Shown: piece by piece, positions 12,316 to 23,883 of the stretch
Numbering within the stretch: the stretch's first letter is position 1
How the letters are laid out: the number at the start of each line of letters is the position of its first letter
Origin: Formicarius rufipectus
Lineage: Eukaryota > Chordata > Aves > Passeriformes > Formicariidae
Reading direction: 5' to 3'
NCBI GenBank assembly: GCA_013399695.1
Contig: VXAU01003709.1
Span: 31,608-95,607 of the forward strand
DNA length: 64,000 nt
Translations under genes and position numbers: made by a program
Notes under the pieces: model-generated
Database searches by the model: none
What the model was told of the DNA's origin: nothing
Seen by the model: only the letters and a program-made list of their open reading frames with translations

Positions 12316-15300
12316 TGTCCACCAGCACCAGCTCATCAGTGATCACTGGAAAGCAAAAATCTTCTTCAAATTAACCAGTTTCTACCATGATGCAGTGTGT
12401 TTCTTATTCAGATCTACATATTACTTTATCTGACTAGAAGAATGAAAATGAAAAGAAAATAGAAGGAAAAATCACCTCCATTTCCAAGATGAGAAGCTTG
12501 AACATTATAGTAAAATTAATGCTAATAGTAGCATTTATCCCACTGTGACCTGTCACTGTTTTCTTAAATGAGCAGCTTCTTCCTCCAGCCATAGGGATTC
12601 CCTCCTTGTTCCTATGCAAAGAATCAGTTCAGACTGATTCAAGTACTTTTACAGGCAGCTGCCAAATGAATACATTGCATTTCACTGAGTGGCAAATGGT
12701 GGTTAGGTCACAAGTTACTCAGACATAAAAGGTTCTATCATAAACACTGGGCATTTTCACTTCTTCTCCTTCTTGCATGCAAGAGGAGTGAGATTCACCC
12801 ATTGACATTTATTTGTGAAATAGAGAGTCTGGTCTCTTCATACATCATCTACAAATTAACTATGCTATCCCAGCTGTGTGAATTTTTACAAGCCATGTAA
12901 TTGTTCTGTTTAAAATTATGTATGCTTATACTGGTATGAAGGTGTTTTACACTGCCACTGGTTTGCCTTCTGCTGAGATAAAATAAGCTATTCTGATACA
13001 GTTGCTAAACTGGAGATGTGCTGCTTTAACTGCACTAATGTAGTTAGGTCAGCACAACTTTCTGTTGTAAACAAGGTCTATATTGCACAGCTAAGGCTAG
13101 ATTACTCAGTTTTTCAAAAGGTCTGCCTACAGAATATGCACAACCAGTGTAACTAGTTGTGTTTTAATAAATACTAATAACACGTGTCTAATTACGACAG
13201 TTCATCTCGACATTTCCTGCCTGCCTCTCACAGGATGACTAAGCGCTTCTCTCTCACCACCGAGCCAATTACTGACTACAGGCTGTTATTAGGGGCAGTC
13301 CTATATAATTTTCACAATTATAATACATGTCATTCCATAGTTGTGGATTGCCAATGAGTGAGCACTGTCCATCTAGAAGGAAAATGCTGCCTGCAATCGC
13401 TCTCAAGGGCTGAGAAAGGCAAATGTTTACTCACAGGCACAGCTTTTCTGACCATGAATAGTCCCCCTGATTTCAAAGGGATTAAGTCTGATACTAAAGT
13501 ATTTGCAGAATCAATGCCATGATCAGCATGCTTAAATGTTTAATTTTGCTCTCTGCAAACGTGTTTGAAGGATGATAAAGTGGTCTCATGATTGTACACA
13601 TGCAGGTTAGCTCCTCTTTTGGAAGTGCATTTCAATTTTTAAAAAGCTCTCGCAAGCAAACCCCACTGTTACATGTACTTCAAGGTGAGTTTTGTGATGG
13701 ATGTAGTGGTCAGAATGTCACACAGACAAATGCTTCAGTAGAAACTTGCAAATCATCAGGCAGCAGTGTGCAAGTAATTAAATGACAAAGTTCCAAAATA
13801 TTGTTAGTGTGGGATCTAGAAACTGTGGGTTAGATTTATTGTGGTAATGAAAGGACACCATTCACTCAGAATCACAGGATAAGGTAAAATTGACAAAAAA
13901 AAAAAAAAAGCAGAAAATGTGACACTTTTGGGGAAAAATTTACTTTAATATCCTTTTTGCCTTTCGTTCCCTCTCCTCTTAACATGCAGCTAACTCCTAC
14001 TCTCTGTTTTTGCCCTGTGTTCTTGCTGTCATCTTTTCCTGTCTACACCCTTTCCATACCTCTGTGCAGTGCTAGATCCAAGATATTAGTTTTGCCTGCT
14101 ATTACCAAACCTATGTGGTTTTTTGAGTGCTTCTCTCAGCCAAAAATCAATTCTGTAACTTTGGCTCTTCTTGTTTCCCCTAGTGCTTAATCCTTTGTAG
14201 ATCTCTGAGTTTAGCCACAGAGGTACTTTCTCTTTTGTAAGAGGAAATGCCCTTGAAGGTGTCTTGAGCCCATTCCAGGGAGCTCCAGGAAGAGAAATAA
14301 ATAGCATGTCTGTGCTGAGCACATTGATCAGCTGCAAACTTTGCACCTACTTCTTATCTTCACGTGTCCACAAAGCCTGCATGTCACTGTGCACATGCAA
14401 ATTCAGCCTTGATAGCTGGCTCTGTAAATGAGAAATTCAGATGTAGGAGATAGCTGCATTCAAACCTCAGCTCCATCTTTTTGCAAGCATGGCTGATACC
14501 CCTGCACTCCAAAAAGGTGTTGAGACCTCCACACTGAAGATGCTGAACTTGGTGTTCAGCACTTGAATTATGTGCACAGTTTTATAATTTGGCAGTGTGA
14601 TTAAAAACAGGGCCACATCATAGAGAACTGAATTTCTAGAAAATGTTTCAAAGAGGGTAAAGTTATCCTACAGCAGTTGTGCATTGCATGAACTTAATGA
14701 TGTTTTCGTTCTAGGAACTGTAATAATTAAATTCTAATCCACAGTACAATCAATACATGCTGCATTGCTTTCACTAATGTATGCACATAAATAAGAGTGT
14801 AGGAAGAAGCTATAAGTATATGTGGTGAGGTTAAACAAGCCTTTGACAATACTTCACTTGGTATTTTTATAGTTGAGGTCCATATAGGTACTGATAACAT
14901 TATTTAATGTTAAATGTTAAAAATGGGAACTGCTTATTAACAGCAGTGCAGTATAAAATACGTTAAGATTATAGAAAGGAAAAAAGCATCTATTAGTAAA
15001 CAATGTCATCCTGCTGCACAAAGGTGTTAAACGTCCTGTGAGCATGTTATAGGAAGAGTGTTATACGTAAATAAAACCAAGCAATCCTTCCACACTACTT
15101 AGCTTTCTGAAGGTCTGAACCTAAAAATTGCTCACATTCTTGTTTTTTAACAGATCAAAAGGGAGGAGGAGTCCAAGCAGAAGCAATAAGATTGATTGAC
15201 TCCCTTTTGTGACAGTTCAGGACCAGAACCACTAACAGATGCTGTAGAGAAGGTTGCTATGCACAGTTTTGGATCTACATCATATGCTTAAGTGTAGCAT

Positions 15301-15430
15301 GTTCATAAACTAAGCAGGGATTAGGATATTATTGATCTGAATACCACTGAAAGCATTTACACTTGATAAAAAATATTATGATCTCCCAGTTAACAAAGCA
15401 TTACATGACCTGCGTAAACTGGAGCTGAAA
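12316..15430. other. Non-coding stretch, nothing recognised
   Basis: AT-rich DNA with a 15-base A run at 13895-13909 and no frame with recognisable domains or paired splice sites. Confidence 0.55.
13895..13909. repeat. Poly(A) run
   Basis: Fifteen consecutive A bases. No retroposon body or target duplication was recognised next to it. Confidence 0.9.
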
Positions 15431-15434
15431 ATGT

Positions 15435-16305
15435 AGAATCACAGAATCCTAGGATAGCCTGAGTTGGAAGGGACCCACAAGGATCATTGAAGTCCAACTC
15501 CTGACCCCGCACAGAACCACAGAACCAAGAATCACACCATGTGTGTGAAAACATTGTCCAAACACTCAAACTCTGGGAAGCTTGGTGCTGTGACCACTTC
15601 CCTAGGGAGCCTTTTCCAGTACCCAAACTCCCTCTGGTCGAAGAATCTTTTCCTGATATCTAACCTAAACCTCCCCTGACACAGTTTAATGCACTGGTCA
15701 GCACAGAGAATAGATCAGTGCCTCCCCTCTGGTTCCCCACGTGAGGAAGTTGTAGACATCTATGAGGTCTCCTCTTAGTCTCCTCTTCTCCAGACTAAAT
15801 GGGCAAAGTGCCCTCAGACTCATAAGACTTCCCCTCTGGACCCTTTGTGATCTTCATAGCCCTCCTTTGGGTGGTCTCTTATATCCTTCTTTTATTGTGG
15901 TATGTGCCCAACCCCACACACAATATTCCAGGTGAGGCCGCCCCAGTGCAGAGCAGAGCTGGACAATCCCCTCCCTCGCCCGGCTGGCCGTGCTGTGCCT
16001 GATGCCCCCCAGGACAGAGTTGGCCCTCCTGGCTGCCAGGGCACTGCTGACTCATCTTCAACTTGTCATTGGTCAGGATCCCCTGGTCCTTCTCCATGGA
16101 CTGCTTTCCAGCCTCTCATTCCCCAGTCTGTATATCCCATCCCAGGTGCCAAATCCGGCGCTTGCTCTTGTTAAACTGCATGTATTTGGTGATTGCCCAG
16201 CCCTCTAATTCGTTGAGGTCCCTGCAGTGCCTCCCTGCCTTGGAAGGGTCAATAGCTCTTCCCAGTTTAGTATAATTGACAGACTTACTTAGTACACCAC
16301 CAGTA
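15435..16305 (-). mobile_element. CR1 LINE 3' portion, antisense on plus strand
   Basis: From 15435 the sequence reads as the reverse complement of a CR1 3' end (AGAATCACAGAATCCTAGGA, then GAGTTGGAAGGGACCCACAA, then AGTCCAACTCCTG). It continues through the conserved 3'UTR and into the end of ORF2, fading at about 16305 near the segment GTATAATTGACAGACTTACT. About 870 bases are kept, 5'-truncated as is normal for CR1. Frames called across it are shadows of the dead element. Its divergence looks moderate. Confidence 0.92.
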
Positions 16306-19300
16306 TATAACGGTCTGCATAGCACAAGTAACTTAAAAAGAGATTATTAGGGGCAATATGGAAGTAGTGAGGCATCTCCCTCCTGACCAAGACTGTCACA
16401 AGGAGCAGCACACAACAGAAGACTAGACTAGAAGCCAACAGAGTTCAAATCCTTCTGATCTTGATCTGCTCAGCTGTTGTGAAGAGGTCAGTGTATCTCT
16501 GTTTCCCTTCACATTATACTTCTTGGTTTCTCTTTTCTATATTTTGACCTTTTTGCTACCTTTGACTTTTATCTCCTTGGAGCCAGACCATCTTTCCCGA
16601 GGTTTCTGTAAAGTTTAGTCCAAAGTTTAGCACTGGATCTTTGTGCGAGACTTCAAACAATGCCACAACAATAATTTAGCAGGGAGGAAATTAATTTCAT
16701 TCTTAGTCAGAGAAATGATCCCAAATATACGTTAACATCTGAGGCTTGAGTTTTAACAAATGGCTCTTTCGTTCTGTGGCATCTACTTCAGCATGCCATT
16801 GACTTCACAGTGAGTATGCTGCAGACTGAAGCTATACATATGGTGCAGACAGCTTTCCTTTGGCTGCAGACTGCAGAAAGCTAGACTGGCATTAACAGCT
16901 GCCTGAAGCACAGGTTACAGTAAAGTATATCGTGTTCATATCATCATTACATACCTTGGATTCCACTATAAGCCTGAAGTCTGGGGCTGAGAAGAACTCT
17001 TAGGACCATAAATACATCAGCTTGGCATGATGAACTATGTGGCTCTGTCCTCCAGCTAAGGGGGCAAAAAAAAGTACTTTTATTCCACAGTCATATTCTT
17101 GAGGCTGCTGAAGTGCAAATCAAGATGGGATTTTCTCCCTTGTCACAGACAACTTGGACACATTTCTGTCTGTCATAGATATTGCTGATATTCTCAATGT
17201 ATATATATATCTGAAGCAAGGTTAAGGTAAATCTTCACTTGCAATCAAACTTACGTAATTCATGAGTGTACTTACAGTTAAGTTGCAATAAAATAGTTCT
17301 TTATGATTTGTTATGCATTTTATAGAGTGTTGGCAGTTTTCTTAAAGGGAATAGGAGAAACATTGTAGCAACTAAGGGCTAGGTATCAGAATCCTGGGGA
17401 AAACAGAATTGTGGCTTTTATGATGCTGGAAGACTGCAGAAAATAAATGAACCAAAGGGAGAGAGAATTAAGGATAAGGGAAAAAAAGAGGCATGATGCT
17501 TTTATGAGAGGGGAACTTTGCAGCAAAAGAAATGTTTCACCTTCCATAACACTGAATCCTTTCTAAGGCCAAAATGAGCATGAGGGGGAAAATAAAGCCA
17601 GTGGTACAAATCTATCTGACTGAGAGTGGATCCAAGAGATTATTTTGTTGTTGTTGAAGTTCAGTGTATAGTTGGGAAATAAAGATTTTAAAAAAGAATG
17701 CATATTTGAAACTCACTGTATCCACAACTACCAGGATCAAGTTCAACACAAGCAGAAATGCTTCACTGCTTTCCCTAATAAGGGAAAGAAAGGCATGACA
17801 TGATGTCTCTGATTGAAAACTAGTTCTCTTTTTTTTCCTGTTTACTGTCAAAGTTTATCAAACTTATTTGCATTCACTTCTCCCAAAATTTCTGATAATT
17901 TAGTCACTCGCTGCCAAACCTCTGTGCCTGGAAATGCAGTGTTGTCAGCTCATCCAAACAAGCTCGGAGCTGCACCATTTGCTGCATGAATATTGCGATT
18001 AAATAAACAAATTCTGAAAATAGGGCATTAGGGTGTTTGTTTGTACTTGGAAATCATCGTTGTTTTTGTATCTTAACAGAGAAATTGCCCTGCAAAGCGA
18101 TTTCCGACCCTTGATTCAGCATGCTGCTTCGGCATCGTTCCCAATCCCAGTTAATCCTGGGCATAAAAACCACCCGAGGCTACTGCGTGCTGCTGCAGAG
18201 CACTGCACTGTGGGTCAAAGGGACACCCCTTTTCACCTTTCTTTATTGCCCTCTATCGAACAAATAACTTGTAGAAGTTTGGCGTTAGTAGAAGAGACCC
18301 CACCACCAGAAGCAGAGTGTTTCCAGCGAGCAGCAAGAGGGCCATGCAGGTTTCCCCTGTGCATTAGCTCATCCGTGGGCAGTTCTAGCAAGGCTGAGAA
18401 CACGAGGCCCCTCTAGCCGGGCTTGCAAAATCCAATCCACAAAATGCTTCTGCTAATTGCGTCATGTGCTTGAATGTGTGGAAATTAGAAAGAAGCTCAA
18501 CCTTTTTATCTAATTGCTAAATTCAGCTTTGGTTATTTCCACTGAAAGTAGCAGAGGGGACCTTCCCTCTGCACAATGTAGTTGTTGGACTGTATGTGGG
18601 CTGAATGGGCAATGTAAAACAGGCATTTATTTAGTGTATTTCTCTAATGGAGTATATTGGGTGCATTTCTTTAATTCACATTCTGTATTTCTCTCATATC
18701 TATCCATAAATTTGTGCATGTTTCAACCATGTTTTATCATGAGCATCTTGAGGACATTTTTATACAATTACAGGAGCATTTGTATTGGCAGAGTTGAATG
18801 TTGGGAAAATAGGAAATATAATGGTTTTTTTTTTCTGTAAATATGAGCAATTTATAGAAAGATCCTCTGTAAATGTTATCAGTTTGTGCTACTGCAACTA
18901 TTACTATCAAATTAAATACAAGCATTGCAGTAGCTTCAGAAGGCAGTAGTCATAAATCAGGTCTGTGCTGCAAGAATATCAGTGGCTCTGGAAAAATGTG
19001 TTCTGCTGGGGAACGGGGGAGGACACCAGAGATAGCTGCTTACTCTTTCTGGTTGATTAGACATCCAGACCCTGATGAGTACAGCTGGCCTTGTCATATG
19101 CAACATGCCAAGGCCAAACATGGCTGAGCACGGAGAGCTGTTCTTAACTCATGAAGTAGGGCCCTAGTCCTGCAAGGACTGCGGGCGCAAGCTTTCTGAG
19201 CTCTACAAGAGCGTATGAGTAACGCCCGAGTCATCTAGCAGTAGACACTGAGATGGATTAAACATTTAGGTGCCCACACGCGACTTCTTTATCTGTTGAC

Positions 19301-20040
19301 AAATCTCTACAATTTGAGCAGGAATTATGGCATTAAAAGTGGAAGCCCTTTTATAAGGCATCAACACAGTCTAAAACAGAGCTTTGAAAGCCAACATGCC
19401 TCATTGCTACCCAGAGCCCTGCCAAGGCAGATGGTGGGGCTCAGGCTGGAAGATCAGCCCAGGCACAGATGAAACCACACAGCGAAGCCCCACGCACTTT
19501 CATAGTGAGTTATCACTGTGCTGCAGCATTACAACTGCAGACAAAAATACCACCCTACAGCGAGTCAGATATGGGTGAAGCAACACGGTTATTGATACAA
19601 TCTTGGAAGTGCCAGCAATGCCCGAGGTTTTCCTTTCGGTTTCCCTGGGCGGAATCTGGGTTTGGGAGATCCAGGCATTTAATTCTGAAACTTCCCCTGT
19701 GTTATGCACGCACTTCCCCAAACTGGGGATTGCACAAATTGAAACGAGGGAGTATCTGCGGTTCACTGATCATTCTGTGGGAAAATGTATCGGACAAAAA
19801 GGTTTACTTCCTTTCCTCCCCACCACCGCACCCTCCCCCCGAATTCCCTCTGTTTTTACCAGAGTTTGCAAAAGCAAAATCCCAAACGCTGTATTCCCTT
19901 GAAAATATTCCCCGCCTCCCCCTCCCCAACAAGACCTTAAATTTCTACTCATGGTCACTGATTCCTGTTCAAATGTTCTACGAAGAATTAAATACCTAAA
20001 ACGTGAAAGCTGAGAAAGTCGGACCCCGAAACACCGGCAG
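16306..20040. other. Non-coding stretch with a possible conserved regulatory block
   Basis: No gene is supported. Between about 17880 and 18430 base composition becomes more balanced and free of recognisable repeats, with several palindromic or homeobox-like ATTA/TAAT motifs. CpGs become more frequent from about 18100 to 20050. This is the kind of DNA that often proves to be a conserved non-coding element, but conservation cannot be tested here. Confidence 0.35.
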
Positions 20041-20420
20041 GTTTCGCGGCAGTGCGAGCCTGCGTCCTTTCGGTGTTTACGAAAACACGCTTTATCCTGT
20101 TTTATTATGACCAAACTCCTGCAGATTGCCCGCTTCAGAGTAAATATTACCCCGTGACCTGGCAGGAGTCCCCGCCAGCGATAACCCCATCCCTGCCGGG
20201 GGCCCCGCTAATCGCGCCTCCCCACCCTGCCGGCCGCTCCCGCTTCCCGAAGCCGCCCGCACAGCCCGCCCCGCGCCGCCGGGACATCTGTATTTGCCAT
20301 TTAACAGAGTTATTCCCAACTGCAGCTCCTTTCCAATATCTCCTTACAGGGCTGCTGGAGCGTGAGGGCTGTGTCACAGCCTTCCGTGCTCACTTCGCGT
20401 TTAGTCCGAACTGTTTCTGT
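20040..20420. promoter_or_regulatory. Isolated CpG-rich patch
   Basis: About 120 bases at 20165-20290 are very GC- and CpG-rich (CCGGCCGCTCCCGCTTCC, then GCCCGCCCCGCGCCGCCGG), with a CpG-bearing shoulder from 20000. It is bounded by AT-rich DNA and a poly(A) run at 20529. It could be a small promoter or enhancer, or the first exon of an unannotated non-coding transcript. The overlapping frames in several phases on both strands have no recognisable protein features. Confidence 0.4.
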
Positions 20421-20528
20421 AAATATGCAGCCTGAAAAGACTCGGTTGCAAACTCCCGTCTGGGCAGAGCTGGGACAGGATTTGCAAAAATGTGTGTGTG
20501 TGTGGGAAATAAAAATAAAAATTTAAAG

Positions 20529-20544
20529 AAAAAAAAAAAAAAAA
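20529..20544. repeat. Poly(A) run
   Basis: Sixteen A bases, preceded at 20490-20505 by a short (TG)n tract. Confidence 0.9.
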
Positions 20545-20791
20545 GATGAAAACTTTCAAGATTCCTTTGCTGCTGCTGAAAATGAATCATCTATACATGA
20601 AAATTATGAAAACTCAAAAAATGGCACATTAACATACATCTAAAGAAGAACTGCATAACAATTATATAAATACTAAGGCTCTACCAAGATCTAAAACATA
20701 ATTACAGGCTCAATTTTCTGAGAGATGAAAGAGATAATTTTCCAGAAGTTTGGCTTTGTCTATGCCTCAAAGATACTGAATAAAACCCTTC

Positions 20792-20809
20792 TTTTTTTTT
20801 TTTTTTTTT
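20792..20809. repeat. Poly(T) run
   Basis: Eighteen consecutive T bases followed by AAAG; no element body recognised beside it. Confidence 0.9.
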
Positions 20810-23720
20810 AAAGTCCTGCTACGTTGCTTCTACTAATCAGGAAAATTCTGGGTTTTTTTCCATAATGTCTCTAGTAATACAATTGCTTTGTGGAGAATTG
20901 CGGCAATAACAAGATATTTCAACCTTGATGACTAGATAATGTTAAAATATGGATATGATACAGTAATTCAGGTTATTGCAGATATAATGAGCAATTTTCT
21001 CATGATTTTTTCAAATTTTAACCCTGTTTCGGCTAAAGTTATGTATTTATGGTAAAAGCCTACTAAATTATTTTGCTACCACTGCTTTGAGCTTTGTGAT
21101 CCTGAGCCCAGTGTAAGAAAATTTATTTTGCAAGTAAATCTGAAGACAGTCACTTCATTTAAACTATTTTCTTGAAGGCTGTATATACTTCTTTTAAGTG
21201 TTAGTTTCCTCCCTCAAGAGCAAACTGAGAGAGACAGAACAGGATTTTAATCTTGAAATAAATGTAATCAGTTCTCAAGGCTTGTGGCTAAACTTCAGTT
21301 TTCCTGTGGATTTTCCTCCTTCTTGGTGGCCATTCTTTTCATGTGAACTAGTGGTGTGGTGCTCGCTAGTATTTGAATTGGATTATTGTATTTTATGCTG
21401 CAGTTTGATTTCCTTTTGTGATAGATCTATCAAAAAAGGTGTCAGTCGAGGTTTTGCATGAAGCAGCAATCAGCCACTTGCAGGTTGGCATTAAATGGCT
21501 GTGTGGGCTGGATTCCTGAAGCACCTGAGGAGTGTGCTGGTGCCTGATACTTAAAACATATTTATGTATATCTCTGCTGAGCGTGGCAAAGCTTATATGA
21601 ACTAGAGGACTAAGTAGTATTTCAGAAGTAGTACAGGTGCTGCCAGGGCTGAAGATGCAGTGTGTCAGCATGCAAAGGTACCCAAATTAGAGGCAAACAA
21701 GGTCACAGCTAGAAAACAAGCCATCTCTTGAACTGAATTAACCCACTGGCCTACCCAGACTGATTGGCTGAGAGTGACTGTGTTCATTAAGCTGAGTGCT
21801 GCAGCATCCTCATGCCCACTGCAAGACTGAAGGTACTGTTTTTGACAGGCAGATTGCCATGATACACAGATGTAGTAATTTGAGCAGAGGCTCCTGATGC
21901 AGCATGGCATGGCTGGAGGGAACGGTGACACACAGCCCTGGTGGCTTGGGTGACACTGAGGTTCCTAAATGCCCACATTGTCTCAGACAGCAGAGGCACG
22001 CACTGGTGGCAAGTCAGTCCCAGAGGGCTGACCTGCTGCTGGCAGATCCTGAGCTGATAAACTCTACCAAGGCTGCTTGGTTTGGCTCCAGCCCTGCCTG
22101 CAGGAAATCCAGGCAGGAGCAGGAGAGGTGTGGGGCAAGGTGGTGGTGGCAGAAATCAGGGAGAGGCTCAGGGCAAAGGTGGATGCAGCTTCTGGGTGTG
22201 AAGTCAGAGACATGCCAGGCATGGAGCCTGAGTTTAAAAAGCAAAATCTTAGAGGCCTTTCAAGCAATGAAACCCAACAGTTAACCTCCAGGGGTACCTA
22301 GTGGACTCTTCATGGACTAGCAGGCTTTGTCTTCTTTCTCTATTTATCAAAACCAGGAGTGGGCTCTTTGGAAAATCCATCCATGCACTGGGATGGAGTT
22401 TCCTGCTCAGCACAAAAATATGCTGATCAGATGAAAAAAAGGCATAAGGCAGTGAAACTGGGAGATAAAAGAAAAAGGCATATCTGCTCAGGGGTAGGTC
22501 TAATCTGACAGTCCATCACTGATGGACTTTGAGAGGAAAAAAGCTGTAATGTTAAGGTTATCTTAGAAGGATACCTAAGGGAACTGTCACACAGTTGGAG
22601 CTGGTTGTCACTGTGACTTGCAGCTCTGTCTCTTCATTAAGTGCTTTTAAAAAGAAATCATTCCTTCTAAACCACATCCTAATGCATTAGTAAACAGTGT
22701 TGCAAACTTTTCAATATCATTTTATCCTGTCATGGATGTGCATGGTAACCATCCAACTACTACTAACACACATTAGTCTGGGGTTCCTCTGACCAAGGCA
22801 ACCTTGTACTTCTTAAAAGAGAACTTCTGAACTTCTTAGTATCCTTTTTGTTTGTTTGTTTGTTTTGGAGTTTTTGTCTTTTGTTTTTGTTGGTTTGGTT
22901 TGGTTTTTTTTTGGGGGGGGGATGGTAACAGGCTAGAATTTGCATTATGTTTTAATTAACTAAGTTCTTCACTCCTCTTAAGTACATCTCTACTTGAATT
23001 TCACCCTACTGGTTCTTGGGTCTCTCATAGATTGTCCTTTAAATCTGGATTGCATCCATGACCAGGATGATCCTCTGAAGGCTGAAATCCACTGTTGTCT
23101 TGTTGTGCCACACAGCCTTTACCATTATAAAGCCTGAAAACTTTAGTACAATATTCAAATACAGTGACTATGTCATTGCTAGAGGTGTAACCTTGAGACA
23201 TTGAGCAGAATCTTGATGTAAATGAGAAATTTGTGCCTGAAAATGTCTAGGACAACATGTTGCTCTGATTTGCATATTTACATTGTATGTGATGAAAGGG
23301 TTTTCCTTTGGACTTCAGGGGAAATGTATTTTGGCCCTTACACTACTAGACTAGTCATGGTACAGAAGGAAGTGTGGGAAGGATTTAAGAAATGTGAAAA
23401 TCAGTTCAATAATATTTCATTTGTGTTCAATACTTTCCTTTCATGACCTGTAAAAATCCTAAATGCTTGCTTTACAAATCACATCCTCTGTGTTGGAGGA
23501 ACAAAACATCTGTGGCACATGGCATGCAGTTTATTTTTCTAACCATTCTGTCTATACAGGTGACTGTATCCAGAGGAGTCCCAACAGAGGGAAATGACCA
23601 CAGCACAGTCTTAGGCAGCCTTTATCCCTACTCATTTGAAACTCTAAGCCTTGGTGAGTTCATTGGGGTGAAAATAGGACTTTTATGCAAAATATTCTGC
23701 CTTAATGAAGCATCTGTCCC
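20810..23720. other. Non-coding stretch, no supported gene
   Basis: Only chance frames are seen. The overlapping frames at about 21900-22300 on both strands lack domain signatures, and their coding-like length reflects slightly higher GC there. Confidence 0.5.
22844..22921. repeat. T/G-rich tract ending in a G run
   Basis: TTTG units, then TTGG units, then a T run and nine G bases. It is the reverse complement of the A/C-rich tracts at 29041 and 39497. Confidence 0.85.
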
Positions 23721-23721
23721 A

Positions 23722-23883
23722 CATTTGGTTTGGAAGGGACTTTGGATGGAGATGATCCAGTTCTACCCCCATGCCATGGGCAGAGACACCTTCCATTGGA
23801 GTGGGTTGCTCCAGGCCCTGCCTGACCTGGCCTTGAGCACTTCCAGGGATGGGGCAGCCACAGCCTCTCTGCTGTGCTCATGC
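23722..23883 (-). mobile_element. CR1 LINE 3' fragment, antisense on plus strand
   Basis: The plus strand reads TTTGGTTTGGAAGGGACTTT, then CATGCCATGGGCAGAGACAC, then a decayed form of 'cttgaacacttccagggatggggcagccacagc'. This is the familiar reverse complement of the CR1 3' terminal region. Only about 160 bases remain. It causes the open frame that appears to run through 23886. Confidence 0.9.

Noticed and set aside
15879..16325. Several open frames on both strands
   Set aside because: They lie wholly inside the antisense CR1 element.
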